Below the pieces are notes generated by a model. That model did not search any database. It was not told where the DNA came from and saw only the letters and a program-made list of their open reading frames with translations. Made by a program: the position numbers and the translations under genes. Source: JAVBSN01 sp031547045 (GTDB lineage Bacteria > Bacillota > Clostridia > Lachnospirales > Lachnospiraceae). Taken from it: a stretch of 12,327 bases of DNA. Positions 1 through 6,533 of this stretch are shown here, piece by piece (positions within the stretch are counted from its first letter, which is position 1; each line of letters opens with the position of its first letter). The stretch covers positions 1-12,327 of the forward strand of contig JAVBSN010000122.1 of the NCBI GenBank assembly GCA_031547045.1. Direction: 5' to 3'.

Positions 1-181
1 AATATCCTTATCAATTTTGGTTGCAGGTATGTTTTTTATTGCAGCTACTAATAAAAATGTGGGGTACATTAATACTGAAAATAAAGTGCTTGATAAATAT
101 GCAGGTTGGGAAGAAGAGTTGCAAGAAAGAGAAAAAGCAATTCAACTTAAAGAAGAAGAGTTAAATATAACTAATAAATAA
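1..181 (+). CDS. C-terminal fragment of an unidentified membrane-anchored coiled-coil protein (5' end outside window)
   Basis: An open frame enters at base 2 and stops at TAA 179-181, giving 59 residues. The visible part starts inside a hydrophobic stretch (ISILVAGMFFIAA), continues through a polar segment with YINTENK, and ends in a charged, heptad-like helix rich in Glu, Lys and Gln. This looks like one transmembrane segment followed by a short coiled coil. The orientation is unknown because the N-terminus is missing. An internal ATG at 29-31 lies inside the hydrophobic stretch and has no ribosome binding site, so it is unlikely to be the real start. I do not recognise the family. Codon use and base composition match the downstream genes. 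No hairpin terminator is visible between this gene and the next, but a promoter candidate lies in the gap. Confidence 0.6.
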   Translation, partial: ISLSILVAGMFFIAATNKNVGYINTENKVLDKYAGWEEELQEREKAIQLKEEELNITNK

Positions 182-228
182 TTATGATAAAAGTTTTTTG
201 TATATTTCACATTTTAGCCATAATGATG

Positions 229-237
229 TGATATGAT
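229..237 (+). promoter_or_regulatory. Extended -10 promoter candidate for the response regulator operon
   Basis: The sequence TG-A-TATGAT (229-237) is an extended -10 element differing from TATAAT at one base. A -35-like TTCACA at 206-211 lies 20 bp upstream, too far for a standard spacer, so any activity would rest on the extended -10. It would start transcription near 244, about 24 nt before the ATG at 268. A ribosome binding site AGGAGGA is at 254-260. This is read by eye only. Confidence 0.4.
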
Positions 238-267
238 TTTCTTAAGATTTACTAGGAGGATAATATT

Positions 268-945
268 ATGGATACAGTTAAAATATTAGTGGTTGATGAT
301 GAAAGTAGAATGAGAAAATTAGTAAAAGATTTTTTGGCGAAAAGTAATTATGAAGTTATAGAAGCATCTAATGGTGAAGAAGCAGTTGATTTATTTATGC
401 AGTATAAAGATATTTCATTAATAATTCTTGATGTTATGATGCCTATGATGGATGGTTGGGAAGTATGTAAAGAGATAAGAAGGGATTCTAAGGTACCAAT
501 TATTATGCTTACAGCAAAGGCAGATGAGCATGATGAATTAAGAGGTTTTGAATTAGGTGTAGATGAATATATTTCAAAACCATTTAGCCCTAAGATACTA
601 GTAGCCCGCGTTGAAGCTATATTAAGAAGAACTAGTAATATTTCAGGTGAAGATATAATTCAAGCAGGGGATATTATAATGAATATAGCAGCTCATAGTG
701 TAGAAGTATGTGGTAATCCTGTTGAACTTACTTATAAAGAATTTGAATTACTTAATTACTTTTTTGTAAATCAAAAAATAGCATTATCAAGAGAGAAGAT
801 TCTTAATAATGTATGGAATTATGATTATTTTGGAGATGCAAGAACAATAGACACTCATGTAAAGAAATTAAGAAGTAAACTAGGCTCATGTGGAGATTAT
901 ATTAAAACTATATGGGGAAAAGGTTACAAATTTGAGGTGTTATAA
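268..945 (+). CDS. OmpR/PhoB-family two-component response regulator
   Basis: A cytoplasmic transcription factor controlled by phosphorylation, 225 residues, the usual length for the family. The N-terminal receiver domain (about residues 4-118) has the acidic pair D10/D11, the phospho-acceptor D55 in LDVMMPMMDG, T82 and K104 in the SKPF motif, so it should be phosphorylatable. The C-terminal winged-helix DNA-binding domain (about 128-225) has the typical LTYKEFELL and DTHVKKLRSKL segments. The start is supported by AGGAGGA seven bases upstream. The stop overlaps the kinase start by one base (TAATG), so the two are translationally coupled and are very likely cognate partners. The sequence is close to regulators of the VanR/PhoP type in clostridia, but target genes cannot be deduced. 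The neighbouring lipoprotein and cheV are plausible members of the same transcript. Confidence 0.96.
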   Translation: MDTVKILVVDDESRMRKLVKDFLAKSNYEVIEASNGEEAVDLFMQYKDISLIILDVMMPMMDGWEVCKEIRRDSKVPIIMLTAKADEHDELRGFELGVDEYISKPFSPKILVARVEAILRRTSNISGEDIIQAGDIIMNIAAHSVEVCGNPVELTYKEFELLNYFFVNQKIALSREKILNNVWNYDYFGDARTIDTHVKKLRSKLGSCGDYIKTIWGKGYKFEVL

Positions 946-2459
946 TGAAGAATTCAATTAGGTTTAAATTATCACTTTTCCTTGTTGGATTAATGGCATT
1001 ATGTGTTTTTTCTACGTGGTTCATAAGTAATTATATAATGAAAGATTACTTTGTAATGGATCTTAAGAGGAGTCTTGAATCAACATTTAGTGATTTAGAT
1101 ATTTTATTTTCTGATGCAAATGATGATGATGATTATATCAAGGACAACTTTTCTAAAGTAGGAGCCAAATCAGATACAGTTATTGTAGTTATAGATGCAG
1201 ATAATAATAAAGTGTATTCTAATACTAATGAAGATAGTAAACTAGCAGATAGTTTAATAGCATTAGACAATCTTATGGGTAACACAAAACCCTCAGAGAA
1301 GAATGCAGGAATTGACTTTAAAATGAGTAGTGAACTGAAGATAGGAAATGGACAGTATATTATTCAGAAAAATCATGATAGTAGATTAGATTCAGATTTT
1401 TTCGATTTGGTAGGAAAATTATCAAATGGTAATCTTGTTGTAATTAGAAGTTCAATTAAAAGAGTTGATGATAGTGTAAAACTTGCAAGTAAACTTTTTG
1501 GAACTGTAGGTATTATTGTTACAGTATTTGGTTGTATTGCAATGTTTTTTGTTAGTAATAAATTTGCCAAGCCAATTCACCATATGGCTATAATTGCTAA
1601 AAGAATGTCAGATTTAGATTTTAATGCAAAAGTTAATAGGATAAGTAATGATGAGATTGGTGAATTAGGAAAGTCAATGAACAACATGTCCTATAGACTT
1701 GAGAATACAATATCAGAACTTAAAACAGCAAATAATGAGTTAAGAAAAGATATTGAAAAGAAAACACAGATAGATGAAATGCGTAAAGAATTCTTATCCC
1801 ATGTTTCTCATGAATTAAAGACACCAATAGCCTTAATTCAAGGATATGCAGAGGGTCTTATGGAAAACATTTCTGATGACAAAGAAAGTAGGGATTTTTA
1901 CTGTGAAGTTATTGCAGATGAAGCAAATAAGATGAATACAATGGTTAAGAAATTATTAGCACTTAATGAAATAGAATTTGGAAATGAAAGTGTTACTATT
2001 GAAAGATTTGATGTAGTAGAAATGATTAAAAATATTATTGCTTCATCAGAATTACTTATAAATCAAAATGAATTAAAAGTTGATATACAGAATGAATCGT
2101 CTATATTTGTATGGGCAGATGAATTTATGATAGAAGAAGTATTATCTAATTATATTTCAAATGCTATTCATTATGCAAATATTGGAGGAAATATAAATGT
2201 TTTCTTTGAAAAGATTGGAAATGAGATTAAAATATCAGTATTTAACAGTGGAAGTAATATACCAGAAGAAGATATTGATAAGGTATGGATTAAATTTTAT
2301 AAAGTGGACAAGGCAAGAACAAGAGAGTATGGTGGAAGTGGTATAGGATTGTCAATTGTAGCAGCAACTATGGAAGCTCATTGCAAACAATATGGCGCCT
2401 ATAATACTGATGATGGAGTAGTATTTTATATAAAACTTGATGCAGATACTTCTTGTTAA
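945..2459 (+). CDS. Membrane sensor histidine kinase, cognate to the upstream regulator
   Basis: A 504-residue kinase that should autophosphorylate on His and pass phosphate to the adjacent response regulator. TM1 is at about residues 7-29 and an extracytoplasmic sensor region at about 31-183, which includes an Asp-rich stretch (DANDDDD). TM2 is at about 184-204. A HAMP linker follows, with DLDFNAKV and DEIGELGKSMNNM, then a short coiled coil. The H-box is SHELKTP with H289. The ATPase domain has the N-box NYISNAIHYA (N402, N406), an F-box WIKFYKVDKAR, and the G2 box GGSGIGLS (463-470). The G1 region reads FNSGSNIPEE rather than the textbook DxGxG, a variant common in Gram-positive VanS-like kinases. 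It is probably functional. A GAGGTG ribosome binding site lies inside the end of the regulator gene. The ligand is unknown: the sensor region matches no domain I can name. Confidence 0.95.
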   Translation: MKNSIRFKLSLFLVGLMALCVFSTWFISNYIMKDYFVMDLKRSLESTFSDLDILFSDANDDDDYIKDNFSKVGAKSDTVIVVIDADNNKVYSNTNEDSKLADSLIALDNLMGNTKPSEKNAGIDFKMSSELKIGNGQYIIQKNHDSRLDSDFFDLVGKLSNGNLVVIRSSIKRVDDSVKLASKLFGTVGIIVTVFGCIAMFFVSNKFAKPIHHMAIIAKRMSDLDFNAKVNRISNDEIGELGKSMNNMSYRLENTISELKTANNELRKDIEKKTQIDEMRKEFLSHVSHELKTPIALIQGYAEGLMENISDDKESRDFYCEVIADEANKMNTMVKKLLALNEIEFGNESVTIERFDVVEMIKNIIASSELLINQNELKVDIQNESSIFVWADEFMIEEVLSNYISNAIHYANIGGNINVFFEKIGNEIKISVFNSGSNIPEEDIDKVWIKFYKVDKARTREYGGSGIGLSIVAATMEAHCKQYGAYNTDDGVVFYIKLDADTSC

Positions 2460-2509
2460 AATACACAATAAATGATAGAATATTTATATGATTTGTATGG
2501 AGGTACATT

Positions 2510-3301
2510 ATGTATAAGAAGGCTAGTGTACTGTTGCTAACTGTACTAGTGATAGGTCTATTAACTGGATGTACCAAGGTAATAGAGTTATCAGATAAGG
2601 ACAATAAAGCTATTGCAGAATATGCATCTGAGTTATTGTTAAAGTATGATTCTAATTATTATTCAAAATATAACGAAGTAAAATATAATAATAGTGAAGA
2701 AGATACTATATTGGATACAGAAGAAGTAAGTACTCAAGATACGGAAGAAGCAACAGAAGTAACGGAAGAAAATAGTGAAGAAGATATTACAACAGAAGAA
2801 TCTTCAACAGAAAATATTACGGAAGATATTACAGAAGGAGGCGGAGATAGTCTCCCCCCCGAAGTTAGTGGCAATAGTACTGATATTGCCAAGATAACAG
2901 GAATAGATGGGGCTTCAATAGTATTTGATAAATATTTGATAGTTAGTAAGTACCCAGCTATTGATGAAGATGGAGCATTTATTTATTTAGAAGCACCAGA
3001 AGGTAAAAAATTATTAGTATTAAAATTTAATGTTGTTAATAATACTTCAAGTCCCCTTGCAGTTAATCTATTAGATTTAGATATAGATTATAAGATTGTA
3101 TTAAATGAGACAAAGGCAGCAAAGCCAATGCTTACAATTTTAATGGATGACTTATCAACATATGAAGGAGTTATAGCACCAAATAATAAAAACGATGCAG
3201 TATTAGTTTTTCAAATATCAGATAGTTTGGTAGATAATATTAATAGTTTGATACTTAAAGTTAATTATTCTAATAAGGAAAACATTATAAAGATTGTATA
3301 G
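2510..3301 (+). CDS. Lipoprotein with acidic Glu/Thr/Ser linker and a C-terminal DUF4352-like beta domain
   Basis: A 263-residue secreted lipoprotein. A short signal peptide ends in the lipobox LLTGC, with C21 as the predicted lipid-anchored residue. Residues about 22-55 are helical and polar. Residues about 56-117 are a low-complexity linker dominated by Glu, Asp, Thr and Ser (many EE, TEE and SED units) ending in GGGDSLPPE. Residues about 125-263 form a compact region with alternating hydrophobic strands, including KLLVLKFNVVNNTSSPL. This resembles the immunoglobulin-like DUF4352/telokin-like domains of Gram-positive lipoproteins, a fold-level resemblance only. The ribosome binding site GGAGG at 2499-2503 supports the start. 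It lies 50 bp after the kinase with no terminator between, so co-transcription is likely and it may be a partner or target of the kinase. A C7 run in the linker is noted separately. Confidence 0.85.
   Translation: MYKKASVLLLTVLVIGLLTGCTKVIELSDKDNKAIAEYASELLLKYDSNYYSKYNEVKYNNSEEDTILDTEEVSTQDTEEATEVTEENSEEDITTEESSTENITEDITEGGGDSLPPEVSGNSTDIAKITGIDGASIVFDKYLIVSKYPAIDEDGAFIYLEAPEGKKLLVLKFNVVNNTSSPLAVNLLDLDIDYKIVLNETKAAKPMLTILMDDLSTYEGVIAPNNKNDAVLVFQISDSLVDNINSLILKVNYSNKENIIKIV
2836..2860 (+). repeat. GC-rich hairpin and C7 homopolymer inside the lipoprotein linker
   Basis: Within AT-rich coding DNA sits a GC-rich island. The arms GGAGA (2844-2848) and TCTCC (2851-2855) are separated by a tiny loop and followed by a run of seven C (2854-2860). 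The run encodes the end of L115 and P116-P117. It is in frame here. A one-base slip would shift the frame before the folded C-terminal domain. Confidence 0.55.
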
Positions 3302-3327
3302 ACTTACAGTTTCAGGGAGGGCATTAT

Positions 3328-4233
3328 ATGGATACTAATATATTATTAGAAAGTGGAACCAATGAATTAGAGATTTTGGAATTTGTTGTGGCAGGTAATC
3401 ATTATGGCATTAATGTAGCAAAGGTTAGAGAGATATTGACACATCAAAATCTTATTCCTATACCTAATTCTCATCCTTGTATTGAAGGTATGTTTATGCC
3501 AAGAGACATTATTATTACAGTAATTAATTTAGCTAAGAAGCTTGGGTTTCCAGAGCAGGATGAGAAAAATACCAATATGCTTATAGTTACTAATTTTAAT
3601 AATCTTAATATAGGATTTGAAGTTGATTATGTAATTGGTATTCATAGAGTATCATGGTCTGATATTGTTAAGCCAGATGCAACTGTAAACACTACTGAGT
3701 CATCTATTGCAACAGGAATAATTAAGAAAAATAAAGATTTAATAATAGTTTTAGATTTTGAAAAAATTGTAGAAGAAATATGTCCAGGAACTTCTTTGAA
3801 AGTTTCAGAAATTGTTGAAGTTGATTCAGAGCATAGAAATAATATACCTATATTAATAGCAGAAGATTCACCATTATTAAGTAAATTAATACATGATTCA
3901 TTGTTTAAAGCAGGATATAATAATATAACAATGACAGCTAATGGTCAAGAAGCTTGGGATAAACTAATGAAATTGAAGCGTAATAATGGTGTTGACTATG
4001 GTGTTAAATGTATAATAACTGATATTGAGATGCCACAGATGGATGGTCATAGACTTATTAAATTAATAAGGGAAGATGAAGCAGTTAAGCATTTGCCGAT
4101 TGTAGTATTTTCATCATTAATCAATGATGAAATGATGCAAAAAGGAGCTAGATTAGGAGCTAATGCACAAGTTTCAAAACCAGAAATAGGAAAACTAGTA
4201 GGAATAATTGATACATTAGTAAATAATAAATAA
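3328..4233 (+). CDS. cheV: CheV-type chemotaxis coupling protein (CheW domain plus receiver domain)
   Basis: A 301-residue cytoplasmic protein with the standard CheV layout. The N-terminal CheW-like domain (about residues 13-160) begins ILEFVVAGNHYGINVAKVREIL and contains the typical IEGMFMPRDIIITVINL segment. It should couple chemoreceptors to CheA. The C-terminal receiver domain (about 173-298) has the acidic pair E179/D180, phospho-acceptor D232 in TDIEMPQMDG, S262 in the Thr/Ser position and K284 in SKPE. CheA-dependent phosphorylation of CheV tunes adaptation in Bacillus subtilis, and the same role is inferred here. The ribosome binding site AGGGAGG (3314-3320) supports the start. It lies 26 bp after the lipoprotein gene and its own transcript ends at the palindrome just downstream. 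No other chemotaxis or flagellar genes are in the window. Confidence 0.93.
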   Translation: MDTNILLESGTNELEILEFVVAGNHYGINVAKVREILTHQNLIPIPNSHPCIEGMFMPRDIIITVINLAKKLGFPEQDEKNTNMLIVTNFNNLNIGFEVDYVIGIHRVSWSDIVKPDATVNTTESSIATGIIKKNKDLIIVLDFEKIVEEICPGTSLKVSEIVEVDSEHRNNIPILIAEDSPLLSKLIHDSLFKAGYNNITMTANGQEAWDKLMKLKRNNGVDYGVKCIITDIEMPQMDGHRLIKLIREDEAVKHLPIVVFSSLINDEMMQKGARLGANAQVSKPEIGKLVGIIDTLVNNK

Positions 4234-4240
4234 TTTTTAT

Positions 4241-4286
4241 AATAATAAATGCAGGGGATTATAAATAATTCCCTGCATTTATTATT
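4241..4286. terminator. Bidirectional intrinsic terminator between cheV and the DUF6465-like gene
   Basis: The arms AATAATAAATGCAGGG (4241-4256) and CCCTGCATTTATTATT (4271-4286) are perfectly complementary. The intervening 14 bases continue the palindrome with A-T pairs and one G-T pair, leaving almost no loop. The outer arm positions and flanks are T-rich in both directions, so it can end cheV transcription on the plus strand and the small convergent gene on the minus strand. Confidence 0.88.
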
Positions 4287-4303
4287 AATTAATATGTAAG
4301 ATA

Positions 4304-4504
4304 TTAATCAAGATAAAAATTGCCAGATATATCATCATTAAAAACATAGTAAGCTGTGTTTTCTTCAGGTTTGATATATACTTTAAGATCTTTAAGGTCA
4401 GCTACCTTATTACCAGCATCAGTCCATATTTTCTTAGCTAGTGCAATAACAGTCTTTTCGTCTAATTGTTTCTCTTGATATTCTACGTATAAAGATGATT
4501 TCAT
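4304..4504 (-). CDS. Small DUF6465-like conserved protein
   Basis: A 66-residue protein with no signal peptide or membrane segment. It reads as a compact alpha/beta unit. A short first strand (SLYVEYQ) is followed by a helix (EKTVIALAKKIWTDAG), then the conserved-looking DLKDLKVYIKPEENTAYYVFN and a final strand. From memory this matches the small DUF6465 proteins that are widespread in Lachnospiraceae and related Clostridia, whose function is unknown. The call rests on pattern recognition without a profile search. The start is well supported: AGGAGG is complementary to 4513-4518, eight bases before the ATG, and a promoter with correctly spaced boxes lies upstream. The gene is transcribed alone, between cheV (convergent) and the acidic membrane protein (divergent), and ends in the shared palindromic terminator. 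Confidence 0.8.
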   Translation of the reverse strand: MKSSLYVEYQEKQLDEKTVIALAKKIWTDAGNKVADLKDLKVYIKPEENTAYYVFNDDISGNFYLD

Positions 4505-4532
4505 AACACTTACCTCCTCTATGTAATAACAT

Positions 4533-4560
4533 ACTATAAAAAAATTATAATATATAACAA
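4533..4560 (-). promoter_or_regulatory. Sigma-A-type promoter candidate for the DUF6465-like gene
   Basis: Read on the minus strand, a -35 box TTGTTA (complement of 4555-4560) is followed after 16 bp by a -10 box TATAGT (complement of 4533-4538). This places the start of transcription near 4526, about 22 nt before the ATG, leaving room for the AGGAGG site. Confidence 0.5.
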
Positions 4561-4605
4561 TTTCAATAAAAAAGCAATGGTGTTTTGTTAGAATGGTATA
4601 ACAAA

Positions 4606-4627
4606 ATTCATTAAAAATTCATTAAAA
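4606..4627. repeat. Tandem 11-bp direct repeat in the divergent spacer
   Basis: ATTCATTAAAA occurs twice in immediate succession (4606-4616 and 4617-4627) and is followed by a partial third copy. The 11-bp period is about one helical turn, so both copies face the same side of the DNA. It could be a regulator or UP-like site, or simple AT-rich duplication. Confidence 0.55.
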
Positions 4628-4713
4628 ATTACAAAAAAATATTATTTATAGCTTAAGTAGTAAAATATATTGAAATAATGTATAATTGAATTCAAATGGG
4701 TAAATGAATAAAC

Positions 4714-4728
4714 ACTATTAAAAATAGT
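4714..4728. repeat. Short inverted repeat upstream of the hisHF operon promoter
   Basis: ACTATT (4714-4719) and AATAGT (4723-4728) form a perfect 6-bp inverted repeat around AAA, ending 11 bp before the -35 box at 4739. The position would suit an operator or activator site. Such short AT-rich palindromes also occur by chance. Confidence 0.35.
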
Positions 4729-4738
4729 ATACGTAAAA

Positions 4739-4767
4739 TTGATTTTTGCGATATATTATGTTAAAAT
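4739..4767 (+). promoter_or_regulatory. Strong sigma-A-type promoter candidate for the acidic protein-hisH-hisF operon
   Basis: A -35 box TTGATT (4739-4744), a 17-bp spacer and a -10 box TAAAAT (4762-4767) fit the consensus well. The -10 is preceded by TG at 4759-4760 with one base between, giving an extended -10. Transcription would begin near 4774, leaving a roughly 40-nt leader before the ATG at 4815, with ribosome binding site GAGGTG at 4804-4809. Confidence 0.6.
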
Positions 4768-4814
4768 ACATAAGTGATTTTTTGATTATTATCATAAAAC
4801 TATGAGGTGACCAA

Positions 4815-6533
4815 ATGGACGAAAATTATCTTGACAGTTTGTTAAATGAGATTACTCTTGATGAAGAGATAGACAATAAAATAGAAGAAGAGCTAGATGA
4901 TGAATTAGTTAAGAGTGAAATAGCTGAAAAAGAATCTATGGAAACCGTAGATAGTCACGTTGAAAATGATTCGAAAAAGGAAGTTGAAGCATTAGATTCA
5001 CATATTAGCCTTGAACAATTAGATGAGCTAGATGAATTAGATTCTTTAGCTGATCTTGATATGGATGGATTAGATTTTGATGATATTGATTTTGATGATA
5101 TAGATGTAACTAATATTAAACTTGATAGTAAGCAAAATAGTGGATTAGATTTAGATGATTTGGATGATTTAGATATAGATGATTTTTTCAAAGAAGAAAT
5201 TTTAGATGATGATTTCTTTGAAGATAATGATGAAACTGAACCATCTACAGAAGAATTAGGTGGGGAAGAATTATTTAATGATTATTCAGAAGATAATAGT
5301 ATAGATAGTAGTTTTGAAAGTAATAGTATTGACAATAATGATTTATATAATCTTGGTTTAGATGAAAATAATATAGAAGACAATAATGTATATAGTGATA
5401 ATATAGACAATAATGATATAGATACAGAATCTTATAATTTTGATAATGTAGAATACTCAGATTCACAAAACGATGATAATGATAATCAAGAATATGGTGA
5501 ATCGCAATATGCAGAAGAAGTTAATGTAGATGCATTTGGAGATGGTTTTTTTGATTCAAATGGAGATATAGAGAATACAAATAAAGAATTAGATGATTTA
5601 TTTGCTATGCTTGGAATTGAAGATGAGGAAGAACAAGAAGTTACAGATACAAAAATGGATGTTAGTAAAAGTGATTCTTCGTCAATTGAATTAGCAGATA
5701 TTCCAGATGAGGTAGTTGAAGTTAAAAAGAAAAAGACTTTATCTCGAATTATTTTTGGTGATCCAGATGAAGATGAAGAAGAGGGAATAAGTCTTGAAGA
5801 ATTAGAGGCAAAAAAGGCAGCTAAATTAGCAAAAAAGGAAGAAAAGAAAGCTGCTAAAGAAATTAAAAATCAGAAGAAAAATGAAGATAAAATAGCTAAA
5901 GAGGCTGTTAAAAAGAAAAATGATGTAACCAAACGAGAAAAGCAATTAGCTAAGAAACAACAAGAAGAACAAGAAGCTTTAGAAGCAGTACCTGAGAAAA
6001 AAGTAAGTATGGTTTTTGTAATTATAATTGCTATTGTTGGAATTGCATCAGTAGGCTCATTGTTTTCTGGAACTAAAGCATTTAACTATAAACTAGTTAT
6101 AGAAAGAGCGGGAGAATATTTTACTAGAGAAAAATATCGCTTGGCATATGATGAAGTATATGGAGTTGATGTAAAAGAAAAAGATCAAGAATTAAAAGAT
6201 AGAATATATACAGTAATGTATGTAGAGCGATTATATGAATCATATAATACCAACTTCTATGAACTAAAAAGATATGATAAAGCATTGGATTCATTATTAC
6301 GTGGATTAGTTAAATATGATGAACATTATGAAGAAGCAGTTGAACTTAATATAGTTAATGATATTGATAAGTGTAAAGCTAAGATTGTTGAAGCTTTGGC
6401 AACTTCTTATGGAATAACATTAGAAGAAGCAAATTCTATTAATGAAATGAATGACTATGATTATGTAAGTACTATTGAAAAATATTCATCAAATATTACA
6501 CCAGAAGATGAGACACAAGCGGAGGAAGAATAA
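4815..6533 (+). CDS. Large acidic single-pass membrane protein of unknown function, coupled to hisH
   Basis: 572 residues; I do not recognise a named family. Residues 1-290 are strongly acidic and low in complexity, with LD/DD repeats (for example LDDLDDLDIDDF near 112-123) and Asn/Asp-rich stretches. A lysine-rich, probably coiled-coil segment follows (about 300-395), with repeated KKEEKKAAKE-like units. One hydrophobic helix lies at about 399-418 (VFVIIIAIVGIASVGSLF). The C-terminal 150 residues are helical, with Tyr/Leu spacing reminiscent of TPR-like hairpins (FTREKYRLAYDEV, KRYDKALDSLLRGLVKY), and end in an acidic tail. The positive-inside rule puts the acidic part in the cytoplasm and the TPR-like part outside. 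There is no signal peptide. The stop overlaps the hisH start by one base, so translation is probably coupled. It could be a scaffold or envelope protein. A direct role in histidine synthesis is unproven. Confidence 0.85.
   Translation: MDENYLDSLLNEITLDEEIDNKIEEELDDELVKSEIAEKESMETVDSHVENDSKKEVEALDSHISLEQLDELDELDSLADLDMDGLDFDDIDFDDIDVTNIKLDSKQNSGLDLDDLDDLDIDDFFKEEILDDDFFEDNDETEPSTEELGGEELFNDYSEDNSIDSSFESNSIDNNDLYNLGLDENNIEDNNVYSDNIDNNDIDTESYNFDNVEYSDSQNDDNDNQEYGESQYAEEVNVDAFGDGFFDSNGDIENTNKELDDLFAMLGIEDEEEQEVTDTKMDVSKSDSSSIELADIPDEVVEVKKKKTLSRIIFGDPDEDEEEGISLEELEAKKAAKLAKKEEKKAAKEIKNQKKNEDKIAKEAVKKKNDVTKREKQLAKKQQEEQEALEAVPEKKVSMVFVIIIAIVGIASVGSLFSGTKAFNYKLVIERAGEYFTREKYRLAYDEVYGVDVKEKDQELKDRIYTVMYVERLYESYNTNFYELKRYDKALDSLLRGLVKYDEHYEEAVELNIVNDIDKCKAKIVEALATSYGITLEEANSINEMNDYDYVSTIEKYSSNITPEDETQAEEE
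5076..5174 (+). repeat. In-frame tandem repeats encoding Asp-rich motifs
   Basis: Two adjacent 15-bp units (5076-5090 and 5091-5105) differ at one base and encode FDDID twice. Three adjacent 9-bp units (5148-5174, GATTTAGAT or GATTTGGAT) encode LD/DD repeats. All unit lengths are multiples of three, so copy-number changes would keep the frame and only lengthen or shorten the acidic region. Confidence 0.65.

Larger units (their letters stand above)
4505..4814. other. 310-bp divergent intergenic region with two promoters and short repeats
   Basis: No gene is visible in this very AT-rich spacer between the leftward small gene and the rightward acidic-protein/hisHF operon. It holds one promoter for each direction, a tandem 11-bp repeat (4606-4627) and a small inverted repeat (4714-4728). 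No T-box, histidine-rich leader peptide or attenuator hairpin is evident, so control of hisHF by such mechanisms is not supported. Confidence 0.6.

Noticed and set aside
1373..1570. Minus-strand open frame of 65 codons inside the kinase gene
   Set aside because: It lies antisense within a well-supported kinase coding region, has no ribosome binding site and has no recognisable domain.
2368..2604. Minus-strand open frame spanning the kinase end and lipoprotein start
   Set aside because: It is antisense to two real genes and its composition looks random.
2835..2852. Internal translation start after the AAGGAGG in the lipoprotein gene
   Set aside because: No ATG, GTG or TTG lies at suitable spacing after the purine-rich stretch. 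It simply encodes EGG codons.
4505..4814. T-box or histidine leader attenuator for the hisHF operon
   Set aside because: No T-box sequence, no run of His codons in a leader frame and no terminator/antiterminator pair are visible. The mapped promoter leaves only about 40 nt of leader.
4955..5466. Two minus-strand frames (Ser-rich and Tyr/Leu-rich) opposite the acidic protein
   Set aside because: These are the reverse complement of Asp-rich repeats. Low-complexity Ser or Tyr/His output is the expected shadow.
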